Assembly: GCA_021323945.1 (NCBI GenBank)
Contig: JAJPKA010000020.1
Span: 372,001 to 436,000, forward strand
Origin: Pseudomonadota bacterium
GTDB lineage: Bacteria > Desulfobacterota > Binatia > Binatales > Binataceae
Direction of reading: 5' to 3'
Length of the DNA stretch: 64,000 nt
Shown here: positions 43,899 through 53,659 of the stretch, in pieces
Layout of the letters: each line of letters starts with the position of its first letter
How positions within the stretch are numbered: the first letter of the stretch is position 1
Position numbers and translations under genes: made by a program
The notes under the pieces: generated by a model
The model's database searches: none
The model's input: the letters and a program-made list of their open reading frames with translations, nothing else
Told to the model about the DNA's origin: nothing

Positions 43899-45098
43899 CT
43901 AATCCGGAGTGATTGGGTAGAGTCGTAGCGCATTATCCCACATGATTTTGCGCTTACTCTCCTCCGAGACACCGGGCAACTCGAGCAGTTCGTTGACGGC
44001 GTTGAGATAGCGACGCCCTTCCGGATGACCGAAATCTGTCGCAGTGACAATGTTGTCGTCGCCTATGACTTCAATCACCTGCTTGATCCCTGGGTCGTCC
44101 TGGTCCGCCGAGATATAGCATTGGCGCTGAAAATACTCGATGGGACTCAATTTCAAGCCCGGAATCTCGAGACCACGGAATCCGCCCTGTACACTGGCGG
44201 CGAGACGATCGAGCCAGAACGCAACCCAGCCGGCGCCTGACTCCAGGTGGACGACGCGCAATTTCGGATGGCGCTCCAGAACCCCGCCCATAATCAGCGC
44301 GGCGCATGCCAGCATGTTGCCGATCGTGAATGCGACCGTGGTCTGAGCGGTCCTCAAGCCAGGAATATAGTGATAAAGCATTTCGTCCGCGGCGGTGCCG
44401 GTCCCGGTATGAATCGCAAGCGGTACGTCGAGCTCTTCCAGTTCGTTCCAAAGCGGTTCGTAGAAATCATCGTACAGGCGATACGGACCCACCGGGACAG
44501 GATTAATGTGTACCGCCTTAAAGCCAAATTGCTTGACACAACGCCGCGCTTCACGAGCGGCTTCTTCTGCATCCCGAAGATCGACTGACGCCGCTCCGAA
44601 GATCCGCCCCCCCGCTTCTGAACAGAAATCGTGCAGCCAATTGTTGTAGGCGCGTCGATAAGCGGCGGCGGTACTTGCATCAAGATTCGGAACGGCCGTT
44701 GCCAATAACCCGGTCGTCGGATAGACGACCATGTAATCAATCCCAGTTCGCTCCAGTGCCATGCGGTAGCTCGACGGCGCGAAGTTGGTTCGTGCAAAGT
44801 CCGCGTATGCTTCGTCATGGCCCGGAAGTGCGACGCGTTCCCCTCCGTCAAAACCGATACCCCCGAACCGCGCACGTCGCTCGGCATTCAAGGGGTCGCG
44901 CCCGAACGGCATCACGTATTGTTTACCGTCTGCGGATGGAATAACGAGGCGGAAACCGAAAGCGAGCGGCTCACCGGCGTACCCTGACCAGGCACTCGGC
45001 ATTGGCGAACGAAAGGCTGGTTCGAGATATTTCTCGAACATATCAGGCGGCTCCAGTACGTGAGCGTCACTATCGATAAAGCGGTATCGAGCTGACAT
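43899..45098 (-). CDS. amidohydrolase family 2 (ACMSD-like) metal-dependent hydrolase
   Basis: 399 aa from ATG 45098, where GAGGAG precedes; an upstream in-frame extension is not homologous. YRFIDSDAHVLEPPDMFEKYL carries the N-terminal metal-binding DxH, then GFKAVHINPVP, LAIHTGTG (metal His), VHLESGAGWVAFWLDR, and ATDFGHPEGR with the catalytic Asp. These proteins decarboxylate or hydrolyse cyclic and aromatic acids. The large ACMSD-like subgroup is common near CoA transferases and LLM genes in such genomes. Isolated here; substrate unknown. Confidence 0.88.
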   Translation of the reverse strand: MSARYRFIDSDAHVLEPPDMFEKYLEPAFRSPMPSAWSGYAGEPLAFGFRLVIPSADGKQYVMPFGRDPLNAERRARFGGIGFDGGERVALPGHDEAYADFARTNFAPSSYRMALERTGIDYMVVYPTTGLLATAVPNLDASTAAAYRRAYNNWLHDFCSEAGGRIFGAASVDLRDAEEAAREARRCVKQFGFKAVHINPVPVGPYRLYDDFYEPLWNELEELDVPLAIHTGTGTAADEMLYHYIPGLRTAQTTVAFTIGNMLACAALIMGGVLERHPKLRVVHLESGAGWVAFWLDRLAASVQGGFRGLEIPGLKLSPIEYFQRQCYISADQDDPGIKQVIEVIGDDNIVTATDFGHPEGRRYLNAVNELLELPGVSEESKRKIMWDNALRLYPITPD

Positions 45099-45725
45099 CT
45101 TCAGCACTCCTCGTTCGGGGCAGACTTGCCAGGCGCTGCCGAATCCGATCTCCTTCGCGTCTCCTATGCGATTTTTGTAGCTGATTTGCCGGGCCTGCCC
45201 AAGTGGGGTGGTCGCCCTAAAATCAAGGCTTGGAAGCATCGCAGCCCGGTATCTTTGGGTGTCCGAAAAGAGCCCTGCGAGATTTCGCCAGCAGCATTGT
45301 TCGCTCGTGCCCAAGGGAAATGCGTTGGCACGATGCGAGCGAGGCCGAATAAACGCGTGTCAATCGGCGCGTACTTTTGCTCATCTGACAGGTCTTGAAG
45401 CTGTCTGGGTTGCGCGCTTGTCACCATCGACTGAGTCTCATAACTGCTCATCGCATCGCAGCCCGATTGCAAGGCCGTTCCCATCAGTGTCGGCACTCTC
45501 GTGATTTAGTCGTCTGCTTGAAAAGGTTGACCGTCATGCCGTGGGGTAGAACTCGCTCAGTTCGTGCTTTGGCCAGTCTCTTTGAAGTGTGATAAGCAAT
45601 GCACGTTGAAACCGAGCGAGGCATCCGAGCTCACACCAGAGCCAGGTAATCCTGCTAATACTGCGGCATCAGGCCATTGATTTTTTGTCAAACCAGTTGA
45701 TCGAGTACGATGCGGTTTAGAAATC
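45099..45725. other. 627-base intergenic region, no supported gene
   Basis: Candidate frames on both strands lack a ribosome-binding site and show mixed, unsupported composition. It must contain the divergent promoters of the amidohydrolase and the DUF1028 gene, but none could be fixed. No repeats or RNA genes were recognised. Confidence 0.4.
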
Positions 45726-46655
45726 ATGCACTCCCACGAGTTACCCGTTAGTACTTATTCAATCGTTGCGCGTGATCCCAAAACAGGCCAGCTTGGAGTA
45801 GCGGTCCAGTCCCACTATTTCGGCGTGGGAGTGATAGTTCCATGGGCGGAGGCGGGAGTTGGCGTGGTGGCGACGCAGGCCTTTGCTGAACTGTCTTATG
45901 GTCGTCGGGGACTTGAACTGATGCGCGCGGGCGGCGCGGCGCCCGACGTATTAAACCAACTTGTCACGCAAGACCCGTTAAACAACATCCGCCAGGTGGC
46001 GATGGTAGATGCTCACGGCCACGCTGTTGCGCATACCGGCTCATCAACCATTGCCGAAGCCGGCCATATCATCGGCGATGGATTTTCAGTTCAGGCCAAC
46101 ATGATGTTGCGCAGCAGCGTTTGGGGAGCTATGGCTGACGCCTATCGTTCAACCAGAGCTGAGTTCGTGGAGCGGCTCCTAGCCGCGCTCGAAGCTGCCG
46201 AGGCCGAGGGTGGTGATATTCGCGGCCGCCAATCGGCCGCTTTGCTTGTCGTTGGGGGGCAATCCTCCGGGCAGTTGCAGGCCGGCAAGCTGTTGGATTT
46301 GCGTGTCGACGATGCCCCTGAGCCATTAACTGAACTGCGGCGCCTCGTCCGGATAAGTCGCGGATATGATCATCTGAGGCAGGCCCAGGCCGCGACTGAG
46401 CGTGGCGATTTGCAGGCTGTCAATGACCAATATGAAAAGGCGGCAGCCCTGCTGGGGGATAACCATGAGGCGCGATTCTGGCAGGCGGTCACACTTATGC
46501 AGATGGGCCAAGTTGACGCAGGGCTCGCGATCCTCGGCGCGATCGCCGCGGGCAACGCGAACTGGCGTGAGCTTGCGCTGCGCTTACCCAACTTCATACT
46601 ACGCGATCGTGATGGTCTGTTCGAGCGAATTCGAAAGCTCGAATTGGTTAAATAG
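45726..46655 (+). CDS. DUF1028 domain protein with C-terminal TPR-like helices
   Basis: 309 aa. The N-terminal half is DUF1028, an Ntn-hydrolase-like fold: TYSIVARDPKTGQLGVAVQSHYFGVG, AGVGVVATQAFAELSYG, and GDGFSVQANMM. Residues about 220-309 are TPR-like (YDHLRQAQAATERGDLQAVNDQYEKAAALL, then DNHEARFWQAVTLMQMGQVDAGLAIL). Function is unproven; a role in peptidase or amidohydrolase-like chemistry has been proposed for the family. It is followed on the other strand by aroA. Confidence 0.85.
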   Translation: MHSHELPVSTYSIVARDPKTGQLGVAVQSHYFGVGVIVPWAEAGVGVVATQAFAELSYGRRGLELMRAGGAAPDVLNQLVTQDPLNNIRQVAMVDAHGHAVAHTGSSTIAEAGHIIGDGFSVQANMMLRSSVWGAMADAYRSTRAEFVERLLAALEAAEAEGGDIRGRQSAALLVVGGQSSGQLQAGKLLDLRVDDAPEPLTELRRLVRISRGYDHLRQAQAATERGDLQAVNDQYEKAAALLGDNHEARFWQAVTLMQMGQVDAGLAILGAIAAGNANWRELALRLPNFILRDRDGLFERIRKLELVK

Positions 46656-46715
46656 CTGATCAGCAGGAGGGGTGCTTAAGATAAGCTGGTGCCGCGGAGC
46701 GCCTGATTTAGAGTT

Positions 46716-48026
46716 TCAACCTGGCAAAGGCGCCGAGTCAGGGGGGCGGGTGAGCGCAAAGAGGTGGTCGAAAAACTCCGGATAAGTCTTTGCGACACAT
46801 CCTGGATTTTTTATCCTGAGCCCGCGAAGCTTCAGGCCGGCGACCCCGAAAGCCATTGCAATGCGGTGGTCGTCGTGGCTGTCGATCGTAGCTGGGTGAA
46901 GAACAGAAGGTGAGATCTCTAGCCCATCGTCGAAGATCCGCACGCCGGCCCCGATACGTCTCAGTTCCGTTGCCAACGCCTGGATACGATCGCTTTCGTG
47001 GTAGCGAATAAATCCCACCCGCCGGATACGTGTGGGCGAGCTGGCAAAAGGGGCAATTGCGGCCAATGTGGGAGCTACATCGGGCATCGTGTTCATCTCC
47101 GCGTCCACCCCGACAGGCCGCCCTGAGCCGATAATTTCAACACCGGTGCTATCCCACTGAATCTGCGCTCCCATTCGTTCGAGGATTTGCAGAAATCCCC
47201 AATCGCCCTGTACCGAATTGCGACCGATCCCGTGGATCTTGACCTTCCCCCCTACCAGTGCAGCGGCTGCTGCGAAGTAGCTGGCAGCTGTTGCATCAGG
47301 CTCAACATCAAAGCTGCCGGCTTTATATTGCTGGCGGCCGGGCACCACATACAGATCCCGTTCAAGGAAGGTTTCGATCCCCCATAACCGCATCAACCTA
47401 AGCGTCATGCCAATGAATGCAGTTCCGGCTTCCCCCAGTACCGTCAACTTCAATCCGTTGCTCCACAAAGGTGCGGGCATCAGTAAAGCCGAGGCAAATT
47501 GTGACGACAGGCTCGCGTCAATTACGAGCGAACCGCCGCTTACTTGGCGCGGTGAGTTCTTGATGACGATAGGCGGACATCCGTCGTCATTCTCGGAGTG
47601 TGCTGTAATCCCCAGTTGATTGAGTACCGCTAGCAAAGGACCAATCGGCCGCTGGCGCATGCGCGAATTCCCGTCGAGGCGGAACTGACCGTGACCCAAA
47701 GTAAGGAAGCCAGCCAGGAATCGCATTGCCGTCCCAGCCCCGCCGACGTTGAGATCAACGCTGCGAGCCGGAATAGTTCCGTTGAGCCCACGAACCGTGA
47801 CTCTCCGGCCGACCTCATCCACGCTCAGCTCAAAACCTAACTGAAGCAACGCTGTGATCATGGCGCGAGTATCATCGCTGAGCAGAATGCCGTTAATGGT
47901 AGAGCTGCCGGTTGCCATTGCCGCCAGCAAAATCGCGCGGTTGGTAATACTTTTGGAGCCGGGGACGCGCACGATATGTGCGAGTGGAAGCTCAGCAGGT
48001 GGTATTTCCAGTTCGGCCGAAAGCAC
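46716..48026 (-). CDS. aroA: 3-phosphoshikimate 1-carboxyvinyltransferase (EPSP synthase)
   Basis: 436 aa. HIVRVPGSKSITNRAILLAAMATG at the start, LNVGGAGTAMRFLAGFLTLG, RMRQRPIGPLL, and the C-terminal DSHDDHRIAMAFGVAGL are the expected phosphate- and PEP-binding motifs. It joins PEP to shikimate-3-phosphate in the shikimate pathway. The glycine-alanine region is GGAGTAMR, hence the class I/II distinction is not clear by eye. Downstream of the hypothetical repeat protein by 62 bases. Confidence 0.96.
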   Translation of the reverse strand: MLSAELEIPPAELPLAHIVRVPGSKSITNRAILLAAMATGSSTINGILLSDDTRAMITALLQLGFELSVDEVGRRVTVRGLNGTIPARSVDLNVGGAGTAMRFLAGFLTLGHGQFRLDGNSRMRQRPIGPLLAVLNQLGITAHSENDDGCPPIVIKNSPRQVSGGSLVIDASLSSQFASALLMPAPLWSNGLKLTVLGEAGTAFIGMTLRLMRLWGIETFLERDLYVVPGRQQYKAGSFDVEPDATAASYFAAAAALVGGKVKIHGIGRNSVQGDWGFLQILERMGAQIQWDSTGVEIIGSGRPVGVDAEMNTMPDVAPTLAAIAPFASSPTRIRRVGFIRYHESDRIQALATELRRIGAGVRIFDDGLEISPSVLHPATIDSHDDHRIAMAFGVAGLKLRGLRIKNPGCVAKTYPEFFDHLFALTRPPDSAPLPG

Positions 48027-48088
48027 GTTACCTCTCTGTTGCGGCTGTAGACCTCAGTTTGGCGCTGCCACAGCCTAGTCGGGTTGCT

Positions 48089-48544
48089 TTAGGGCAACTC
48101 GCGAAGCAACTTGCCCTCTTCCGAATAAAAGTCGAGCGCCGCTTCGCCTTCCGGGTCAACCCCGAGCAGAGCGCGCGGTCTACGCTGTGCGTCAAACAAA
48201 CGGACGGCGGGTATCTGATAACCGTTGATAAGCATCGAAATCCGCAGTCTTCCTGAGCTATCAAAGAGTTTGAATCCCAGGCCTTCATCACCGCTGATTT
48301 CGAGCGCGGTCCGCAGTGTACCGTGGTGATCGTAGAGCGACAGCGCCGCGTTACCATCTTTGTTTACGCCGAAAAAGCCCCGCCGTCGATGCTCGCCATC
48401 AACCAGGACAATCTCCTGGGCTTCGAGACTCGGTGGAATCAGTTGCCCGGCGGCGCTAGCCTTCGACCCAAGGCGGCCGCCGGCAAAGCCGCCAACCACG
48501 CCCCCTGCGAGGGCCAATACACCATACAGCCATTGTCGTCTCAT
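48089..48544 (-). CDS. membrane-anchored protein with internal beta repeats
   Basis: 151 aa. Residues 5-28 form a hydrophobic glycine-rich anchor or signal segment (ALAGGVVGGFAGGRLG). The rest contains a repeated unit: RRRGFFGVNKDGNAALSLYD (about 52-71) matches RPRALLGVDPEGEAALDFYS (about 122-141), with two weaker intermediate copies (FKLFDSSGRLRISML and AVRLFDAQRRPR). That pattern implies a small beta-rich periplasmic domain. No catalytic motif. It lies upstream of aroA on the same strand. Family not recognised. Confidence 0.7.
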   Translation of the reverse strand: MRRQWLYGVLALAGGVVGGFAGGRLGSKASAAGQLIPPSLEAQEIVLVDGEHRRRGFFGVNKDGNAALSLYDHHGTLRTALEISGDEGLGFKLFDSSGRLRISMLINGYQIPAVRLFDAQRRPRALLGVDPEGEAALDFYSEEGKLLRELP

Positions 48545-48582
48545 GATCGTATCAGCGATTGGTTATTCTCGGGCTAGTGCGT

Positions 48583-50373
48583 CTACTCAGGCGATGAGGT
48601 TCGGTAAAGTGCTTCAATTTGATCACGATAATGTTCTTGAACCGCTCGTCGGCGTACCTTGAGCGTGGGTGTCAGTTCGCCATTTTCCTGTGAAAATGGT
48701 CGGTCAGTCAGGATAAAATCAACAATCCGCTCGGCATCCGACAGCGGACGGTTGAATTCGCGTATCCGGCGGCGAAAGAAATCGCGCAGTGCCGGGTCGT
48801 TTATCAGATCCGTCGGCCGCCGTTCTCTTATGCGGAGCTCATCGCGTGGTTGCGCTGACAACGCTTCGAAGTCGGGCACGAGGATCGCCGTGAGATGCTT
48901 GCGGCGATCACCAACGACGCATGCTTGAGCAATGAATGGATCTGAAATGAGCCGGTTTTCAAGATTGGCGGCAGAAACGTTCTTTCCCCCTGAAAGCACG
49001 ATGATGTCTTTTTTGCGATCGATGATTTTGATGTAGCCGTCGTCGTCGAGTTGCGCGATATCCCCGGTATGGAGCCAACCCTCAGGGTCTATCGCTTCCC
49101 GCGTTTCGTGCTGGCGATTGTAATAGCCTTTCATCACGTTTGGGCCGCGCACCAGCAGCTCGCCGTCCGCCGCCGTACGTACTTCGATATTCTTGAGCGG
49201 ACGGCCCACAGTACCGATTCGGGTCTGGCCATGAAGGTTGCATGAAACCACGGGTGACGCTTCGGTCAGGCCGTAGCCTTCAACAATCGGAATCTCGGCC
49301 GCAGCAAGCAACCAATTGATCTCGGTCGACAGTGGCGCCCCACCGGAAACCAGATACCTCAGGCGTGAGCCAAATATCGAGCGGATCCGGCTAAAAACAA
49401 GCCGACGCGCCAGCACCATTGTAGCCGCCAACCAGGGTGGGACAGAGTGTCCGCGATGACGGTATTCGGCCGCTCGGCGTCCGATCGCAACAGCGGTGTG
49501 GAAGATCCGCTGGCGGAGCGCCGTCGAACTGGCGACCGTACGCATGACCCGGTTGTAGACCGCCTCGAGCACGCGAGGGACGGCCAGCACCACCGTTGGT
49601 TGGACCTCAACCAGGTCAGCGGCGATATGCGCCAGGCCTTGGGAGTATGTGATCGTGCCACCCGCCAACATTACTGTGTAATAGCCGGCAGTCCGCTCAA
49701 AAGAATGTGCCACCGGCAAAAACGACAAGACCGAGTCTTTATCGTTCAGCCCGAGGGCGTCACGGTTTGACTCACAGTTAGCAATGATGTTGCCGTGAGA
49801 CAGCATCACGCCTTTGGCCGATCCGGTCGTGCCGGAAGTATAAATAAATGTTGCCACTTGATCGGGGTCGACCGGCCGCACCGCCATCGGCGCGTTCGCG
49901 GTCGCCTGCTCCAGCGGCACAACCTGAAAACCATTTCCCCGCTCCAACGCCGCCGAATTCAGCGAAAGAATGGTTTCCAGCGCAGGCAATGGGCCGAGGC
50001 TGCAAATCTTTTCCAGACGCGATTGGCTATCCACTGCCACCAACCGTGCTCCCGAATCGCTGAGCACGTGGCGAGTCTCTTCCGTGCCACCAGTTGTGTA
50101 GAGGGGGACGACGATCGCACCCAATCCGAGAGCCGCCATATCCACCTCCACCCACCCCGGGGAGTTGTCAGCCAGGATGGCGATGCGGTCGCCCGCTTTG
50201 ACCCCCATCTGGTGAAGACCTGTACGAAGGCGCGCAGCGCGATCAGCAATGTCGACCCAGGAGTGATCGCGCCAGTTTTTATTGGATTTGTCGCGAAGGA
50301 AAACGCGCGCACCATAACGACGAGCCTGTTGCTCGAGGATGCTGGCTAGCGTTCGGTCCTTGTGCGCCATCAT
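48583..50373 (-). CDS. long-chain acyl-CoA synthetase (AMP-forming)
   Basis: 596 aa. AMP-binding motif IYTSGTTGSAKGVMLSHGN, the GYGLTEASPVVSCN motif, WLHTGDIAQLDDDGYIKIIDRKKDIIVLSGGKNVS as the A8 hinge, and a C-terminal lid with the PTLKVRR lysine region. It fits the FAA1/FadD15-like class that activates fatty acids to acyl-CoA through acyl-AMP at the membrane. It ends 38 bases before the repeat protein gene. Upstream gap of 220 bases holds the promoter region. A related carboxylic acid substrate is possible, given the catabolic context. Confidence 0.93.
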   Translation of the reverse strand: MMAHKDRTLASILEQQARRYGARVFLRDKSNKNWRDHSWVDIADRAARLRTGLHQMGVKAGDRIAILADNSPGWVEVDMAALGLGAIVVPLYTTGGTEETRHVLSDSGARLVAVDSQSRLEKICSLGPLPALETILSLNSAALERGNGFQVVPLEQATANAPMAVRPVDPDQVATFIYTSGTTGSAKGVMLSHGNIIANCESNRDALGLNDKDSVLSFLPVAHSFERTAGYYTVMLAGGTITYSQGLAHIAADLVEVQPTVVLAVPRVLEAVYNRVMRTVASSTALRQRIFHTAVAIGRRAAEYRHRGHSVPPWLAATMVLARRLVFSRIRSIFGSRLRYLVSGGAPLSTEINWLLAAAEIPIVEGYGLTEASPVVSCNLHGQTRIGTVGRPLKNIEVRTAADGELLVRGPNVMKGYYNRQHETREAIDPEGWLHTGDIAQLDDDGYIKIIDRKKDIIVLSGGKNVSAANLENRLISDPFIAQACVVGDRRKHLTAILVPDFEALSAQPRDELRIRERRPTDLINDPALRDFFRRRIREFNRPLSDAERIVDFILTDRPFSQENGELTPTLKVRRRAVQEHYRDQIEALYRTSSPE

Positions 50374-50596
50374 CTGCCCTCATCTGTTTTTAAGCCCGCT
50401 GGAGCAAATTCGAGCATCTAGTTTCTTCCAGAGAAAGGGTTCGCATAAAGAGAAATTCAGCCACACCGCGTCAAATCTGTGCCATAAGCTGCGATCGATG
50501 GGAGATCTATAAAAATTTTAAGCTTGGTTCGCGAACAAAACATCTCTGAGCCTCACTAAGCTCGTCGTAATTAATCTTAAAATCTAGGCATATACG
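50374..50596. other. intergenic region between acyl-CoA synthetase and response regulator
   Basis: Divergent promoter region of about 220 bases; AT-rich around 50500-50570. No clear promoter pair or RNA. Confidence 0.35.
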
Positions 50597-51112
50597 TTGC
50601 ATGCGAGAGCACGGGGTGCCCTGCCCGTGGCAAGATCGGACGACCAACCAACCAATACCAATAGCGCCCTGATTCTGCTCGTCGAGGATGACACCAGCAC
50701 CAGGGAGAGCTTATGCGAAATCCTCGAGCATGAGGGCTATTCGGTCCTTGCAGCTGAAAACGGCAAGCGCGCCCTCGAATGCGTTGAAACGGCGGCGACA
50801 ACGCCAGTTTTGATCCTGCTCGATCTCGCAATGCCCGTCATGGACGGATTCGGCTTTGTTTCTCAAATTCCTGATTGTGCCAAGCTTGCCTCGGTTCCGG
50901 TGATTGTGATGAGCGCTGATTCACGGGCCTCCCAGCTGCGTCTCCAGCGGCCTGAGAACGTCAAGGAGATACTCTCGAAACCCGTTGACCTGCGTCTCAT
51001 GATGGAGCTGGTTGGCAGGTATGCTCAACGCTCGCAAACCGTCGCGCGCAGCCACGCTAAACCGCAGCAGGGAAGCCGTTCCGTCGGGACCAACCCTTCC
51101 AATTTGCGTTAA
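50597..51112 (+). CDS. single-domain response regulator (receiver protein)
   Basis: 171 aa from TTG 50597, or 161 aa from GTG 50627; both starts are plausible. One CheY-like receiver domain: acidic pocket LVEDDTS, phospho-acceptor Asp in LLDLAMPVMDG (about residue 76), switch Ser in VIVMSADS, and Lys in LSKPVD. The 45-residue tail is polar and without an output domain. It is likely to pass a phosphoryl signal to a protein partner. No histidine kinase is adjacent. Confidence 0.85.
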   Translation: MHARARGALPVARSDDQPTNTNSALILLVEDDTSTRESLCEILEHEGYSVLAAENGKRALECVETAATTPVLILLDLAMPVMDGFGFVSQIPDCAKLASVPVIVMSADSRASQLRLQRPENVKEILSKPVDLRLMMELVGRYAQRSQTVARSHAKPQQGSRSVGTNPSNLR

Positions 51113-51257
51113 GACTGCCATCAAATCTACAGTCCCTTTTTAGACATCAACGTCCGAGCTGATTAAGCGTTCCGCTTCAAGCTCACAGGATGGGCCTATC
51201 GCTGGTTTTGGGACCCGGCGTTGTCCCGAGTTTGCGCCGGCGGTTGAGCCCGTTAAA

Positions 51258-52280
51258 ATGCATCAGGCGTTTGACTGGAAATTTGAGTGGTTTCGTCTCG
51301 TGAACATTGATGGTTCGTCATCGGTTGCGCTTCATCGCTTCGCGGTGATGTGCGTGGCCGCGACCTTCGTGCTGATCTTCGTGGGGGGGCTGGTGACCTC
51401 GACGGGTTCGGCCTTGGCAGTTCCCGATTGGCCGCTAGCGTTCGGCAAATTTATTCCACCCCTGGTAGGCGGTGTACGATTCGAATGGGGACACCGGTTG
51501 GTCGCCGGGATGGTGACAGTTCTTACAGCGATTCTTGCGGCCTGGACCTGCCTCAAAGAGCGACGCCGATGGGTGCGGCTGACCGCCTTAGCCGGCGTCG
51601 GGTTGATCCTGCTCCAAGCCGTACTCGGCGGTCTTACCGTCCTGATGTTGCTGCCGTTGCCTTTGGCGGTCGCACATGCCGCTACTGCCCAGGCATTCTT
51701 TTGTCTGATGATCGCGATGGCTTCGTTCACTCGTCCGAACTTTGGTCGCGCTTATTGTGAGTCGCGTCGCTCCTCTCAGGCCAGATCTTTGGTGGGAATA
51801 GCGACGGCCACCACGATTGCGATCTACGTCCAGATCCTGATAGGAGCCGTGATGAGGCATCTAGGTGCTGGTCTCGCGATTCCTGATTTTCCAACCTCTT
51901 ACGGCCATCTGATCCCTCCTTTTCATTCATTGGCCATTGATATCAACTTCGCCCATCGTTGCGGCGCGGTCGTGGTCGCCACACTCGCGAGTTGGACATT
52001 CTTCCGGGCAGCTCGCTATTACCCCGGGACTCAGCCGTTTCGCAGTGCGCTTCTGATGCTGGGATTAACAGTTCTGCAAATAACCCTGGGCGCTTTAACC
52101 GTCTGGAGCGGGCGGGCCGTTATTCCGACCACAGCGCACGTGGCGGTTGGAGCTGCCGTCTTGGGAGCCAGCGTAGCAGTCTTGATCCGGGCTCACGAGA
52201 TACGGGCGCTAAACATTTCCCGGGATTTTGCCTCGTCCCCGTCAAAAGTTGAGCTGTTAGCTCGGCAGGTATCAGGGTGA
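51258..52280 (+). CDS. ctaA: heme A synthase (COX15/CtaA family)
   Basis: 340 aa, about eight membrane helices in two related halves. First half: FVGGLVTSTGSALAVPDWPL and the heme-binding FEWGHRLVAG; second half: IGAVMRHLGAGLAIPDFP and FAHRCGAVVVA. It oxidises heme O to heme A for an aa3-type cytochrome oxidase. Its last codons overlap the ctaB start (GTGA), so the two are coupled. Confidence 0.93.
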   Translation: MHQAFDWKFEWFRLVNIDGSSSVALHRFAVMCVAATFVLIFVGGLVTSTGSALAVPDWPLAFGKFIPPLVGGVRFEWGHRLVAGMVTVLTAILAAWTCLKERRRWVRLTALAGVGLILLQAVLGGLTVLMLLPLPLAVAHAATAQAFFCLMIAMASFTRPNFGRAYCESRRSSQARSLVGIATATTIAIYVQILIGAVMRHLGAGLAIPDFPTSYGHLIPPFHSLAIDINFAHRCGAVVVATLASWTFFRAARYYPGTQPFRSALLMLGLTVLQITLGALTVWSGRAVIPTTAHVAVGAAVLGASVAVLIRAHEIRALNISRDFASSPSKVELLARQVSG

Positions 52281-53179
52281 ACAGTAACACAGCCGCGACG
52301 GTGGATCTTGCTGCCATGCTGCGGAGCCGCGCCCGAGCGTATCTAGAGCTCACGAAACCGCGGGTGCTCAGCATGATCCTGGTTACGGCATTGGCGGGCT
52401 TTTACATGGGCTGCACGAGCGAGTTTGATTTGGGTCTGGCCGTGAGACTGCTATTCGGCACAGCCCTGGCGGCCGGTGGCACGCTTGCGCTCAATCAGTA
52501 TTTGGAGCGAGATGTTGACGCGATTATGCATCGTACCCAGGGCCGCCCCATACCTTCGCGCCGAGTGCAGCCGTCCGAGGCCCTCATCTTCGGTTTACTT
52601 TTGAGTGCTGCCGGCATCGCTTATCTCTACGCAGAGGTGAATCGGCTTTCGGCTTTGGTAACGTCGGTCATCAGCCTGCTTTACCTGGGTGGCTACACTC
52701 CAATGAAGCGATTCACGTGGTTGTGCCACGTAATCGGTGCCATCCCAGGCGCTCTGCCGCCAGTAATCGGCTGGGCTGCCTCGCGGGGCAATGTGAGAGC
52801 AGAGGCGTTCGTTCTCTTTGGCATCATGGCGCTTTGGCAGTTGCCACATTCCCTCTCGATCGCCCGAATCTATCAAGACGACTATTCACGCGCCGGACTG
52901 TCGCTGCTGCCTTTGGCCGGCACGGGCGGTAACCCGGTCAATTTGGTAATGGTTGCCGCAAGCGCACTTCTGGTTGGCTTTGGGGCTGTTCCCACCTGGG
53001 TTGGCTTGGCTGGGCGAGCCTATTTGGTCTTTGCTCTGGCCCTGGGGGTGTGGATGTTCTATCGGGCGATTCGGCTGGCTTGGGGTGAAAATAGCATCGT
53101 TGCCGCGCGTAGCGTGATGTTCGTCTCGCTAATATACTTGCCTACTCTGTTGCTAATCATGGTCTGTGATAAAGCCTAG
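52277..53179 (+). CDS. ctaB: protoheme IX farnesyltransferase (heme O synthase)
   Basis: 300 aa, GTG start at 52277 overlapping ctaA. UbiA-family motifs: LTKPRVLSMILVTALAGFYMG, NQYLERDVDAIMHRTQGRPIPS (first Asp-rich motif) and IYQDDYSRAG (second). Multiple membrane helices. It attaches a farnesyl group to heme B, giving heme O. Together with ctaA this implies a heme-A-type terminal oxidase and aerobic respiration. Confidence 0.95.
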   Translation: MNSNTAATVDLAAMLRSRARAYLELTKPRVLSMILVTALAGFYMGCTSEFDLGLAVRLLFGTALAAGGTLALNQYLERDVDAIMHRTQGRPIPSRRVQPSEALIFGLLLSAAGIAYLYAEVNRLSALVTSVISLLYLGGYTPMKRFTWLCHVIGAIPGALPPVIGWAASRGNVRAEAFVLFGIMALWQLPHSLSIARIYQDDYSRAGLSLLPLAGTGGNPVNLVMVAASALLVGFGAVPTWVGLAGRAYLVFALALGVWMFYRAIRLAWGENSIVAARSVMFVSLIYLPTLLLIMVCDKA

Positions 53180-53195
53180 TCGAGACCTTACCATC

Positions 53196-53486
53196 ATGGC
53201 TCATTGCGATTTGTGCGAGTTAAAAGAATACACTCCTTGGTATGCACGATTTACTTTGCCTTTTCGATTTACGCTACTGGATTGCGACTCGTGCGATACA
53301 CCGATGGCGGTGCTCGGGGAACATCGTAAACACCCGACCCCCGAGGAACGAGCATTTATGATCGAGGCGCTTAGCCTAATCGGGCGCAAAAAATACGGGG
53401 AGGGAGAATTCATCATCGACGACGTCATGAGGCAGATTCCCGACCACTGTCATATCCATCTTCGCCCAAAACGCTGGCGAGGATGA
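53196..53486 (+). CDS. conserved hypothetical small protein with CxxC motifs
   Basis: 96 aa from ATG 53196; a GTG at 53166 would overlap ctaB. CDLCEL and LDCDSCDTPMAVLGEHRKHPTPEE, then MRQIPDHCHIHLRP at the end. This resembles a recurrent, uncharacterised HIT-like small family with two CxxC and a terminal HxHxRP, often near metabolic genes. The function is not known. It is 17 bases downstream of ctaB and ends the ctaAB operon before a hairpin at 53570. Confidence 0.75.
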   Translation: MAHCDLCELKEYTPWYARFTLPFRFTLLDCDSCDTPMAVLGEHRKHPTPEERAFMIEALSLIGRKKYGEGEFIIDDVMRQIPDHCHIHLRPKRWRG

Positions 53487-53569
53487 ACCTAAAGAATGTT
53501 TGTGATTGTCTGAGATTTTCTGGGCTAGATTCTGAGTAAATAATCATTAGTCTGGTGTTGTCAGCTACA

Positions 53570-53590
53570 AAAAGCTGGTATTCAGCTTTT
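53570..53590 (+). terminator. hairpin terminator candidate after the ctaAB operon
   Basis: AAAAGCTG and CAGCTTTT form a perfect eight-base stem with a five-base loop. The 3' arm ends in TTTT and the 5' arm begins with an A run, giving a possible bidirectional intrinsic terminator; GC content of the stem is low, so strength is uncertain. Confidence 0.5.
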
Positions 53591-53659
53591 CGGTTCGCTA
53601 TCAGCCTCTTGGAGCCGGTCGATGAATCTGATATATGCGCACGTGCTAGTTGGTCGCTG

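Noticed and set aside
45164-45496. 110-codon minus-strand frame in the large intergenic region
   Set aside because: No ribosome-binding site and no family resemblance.
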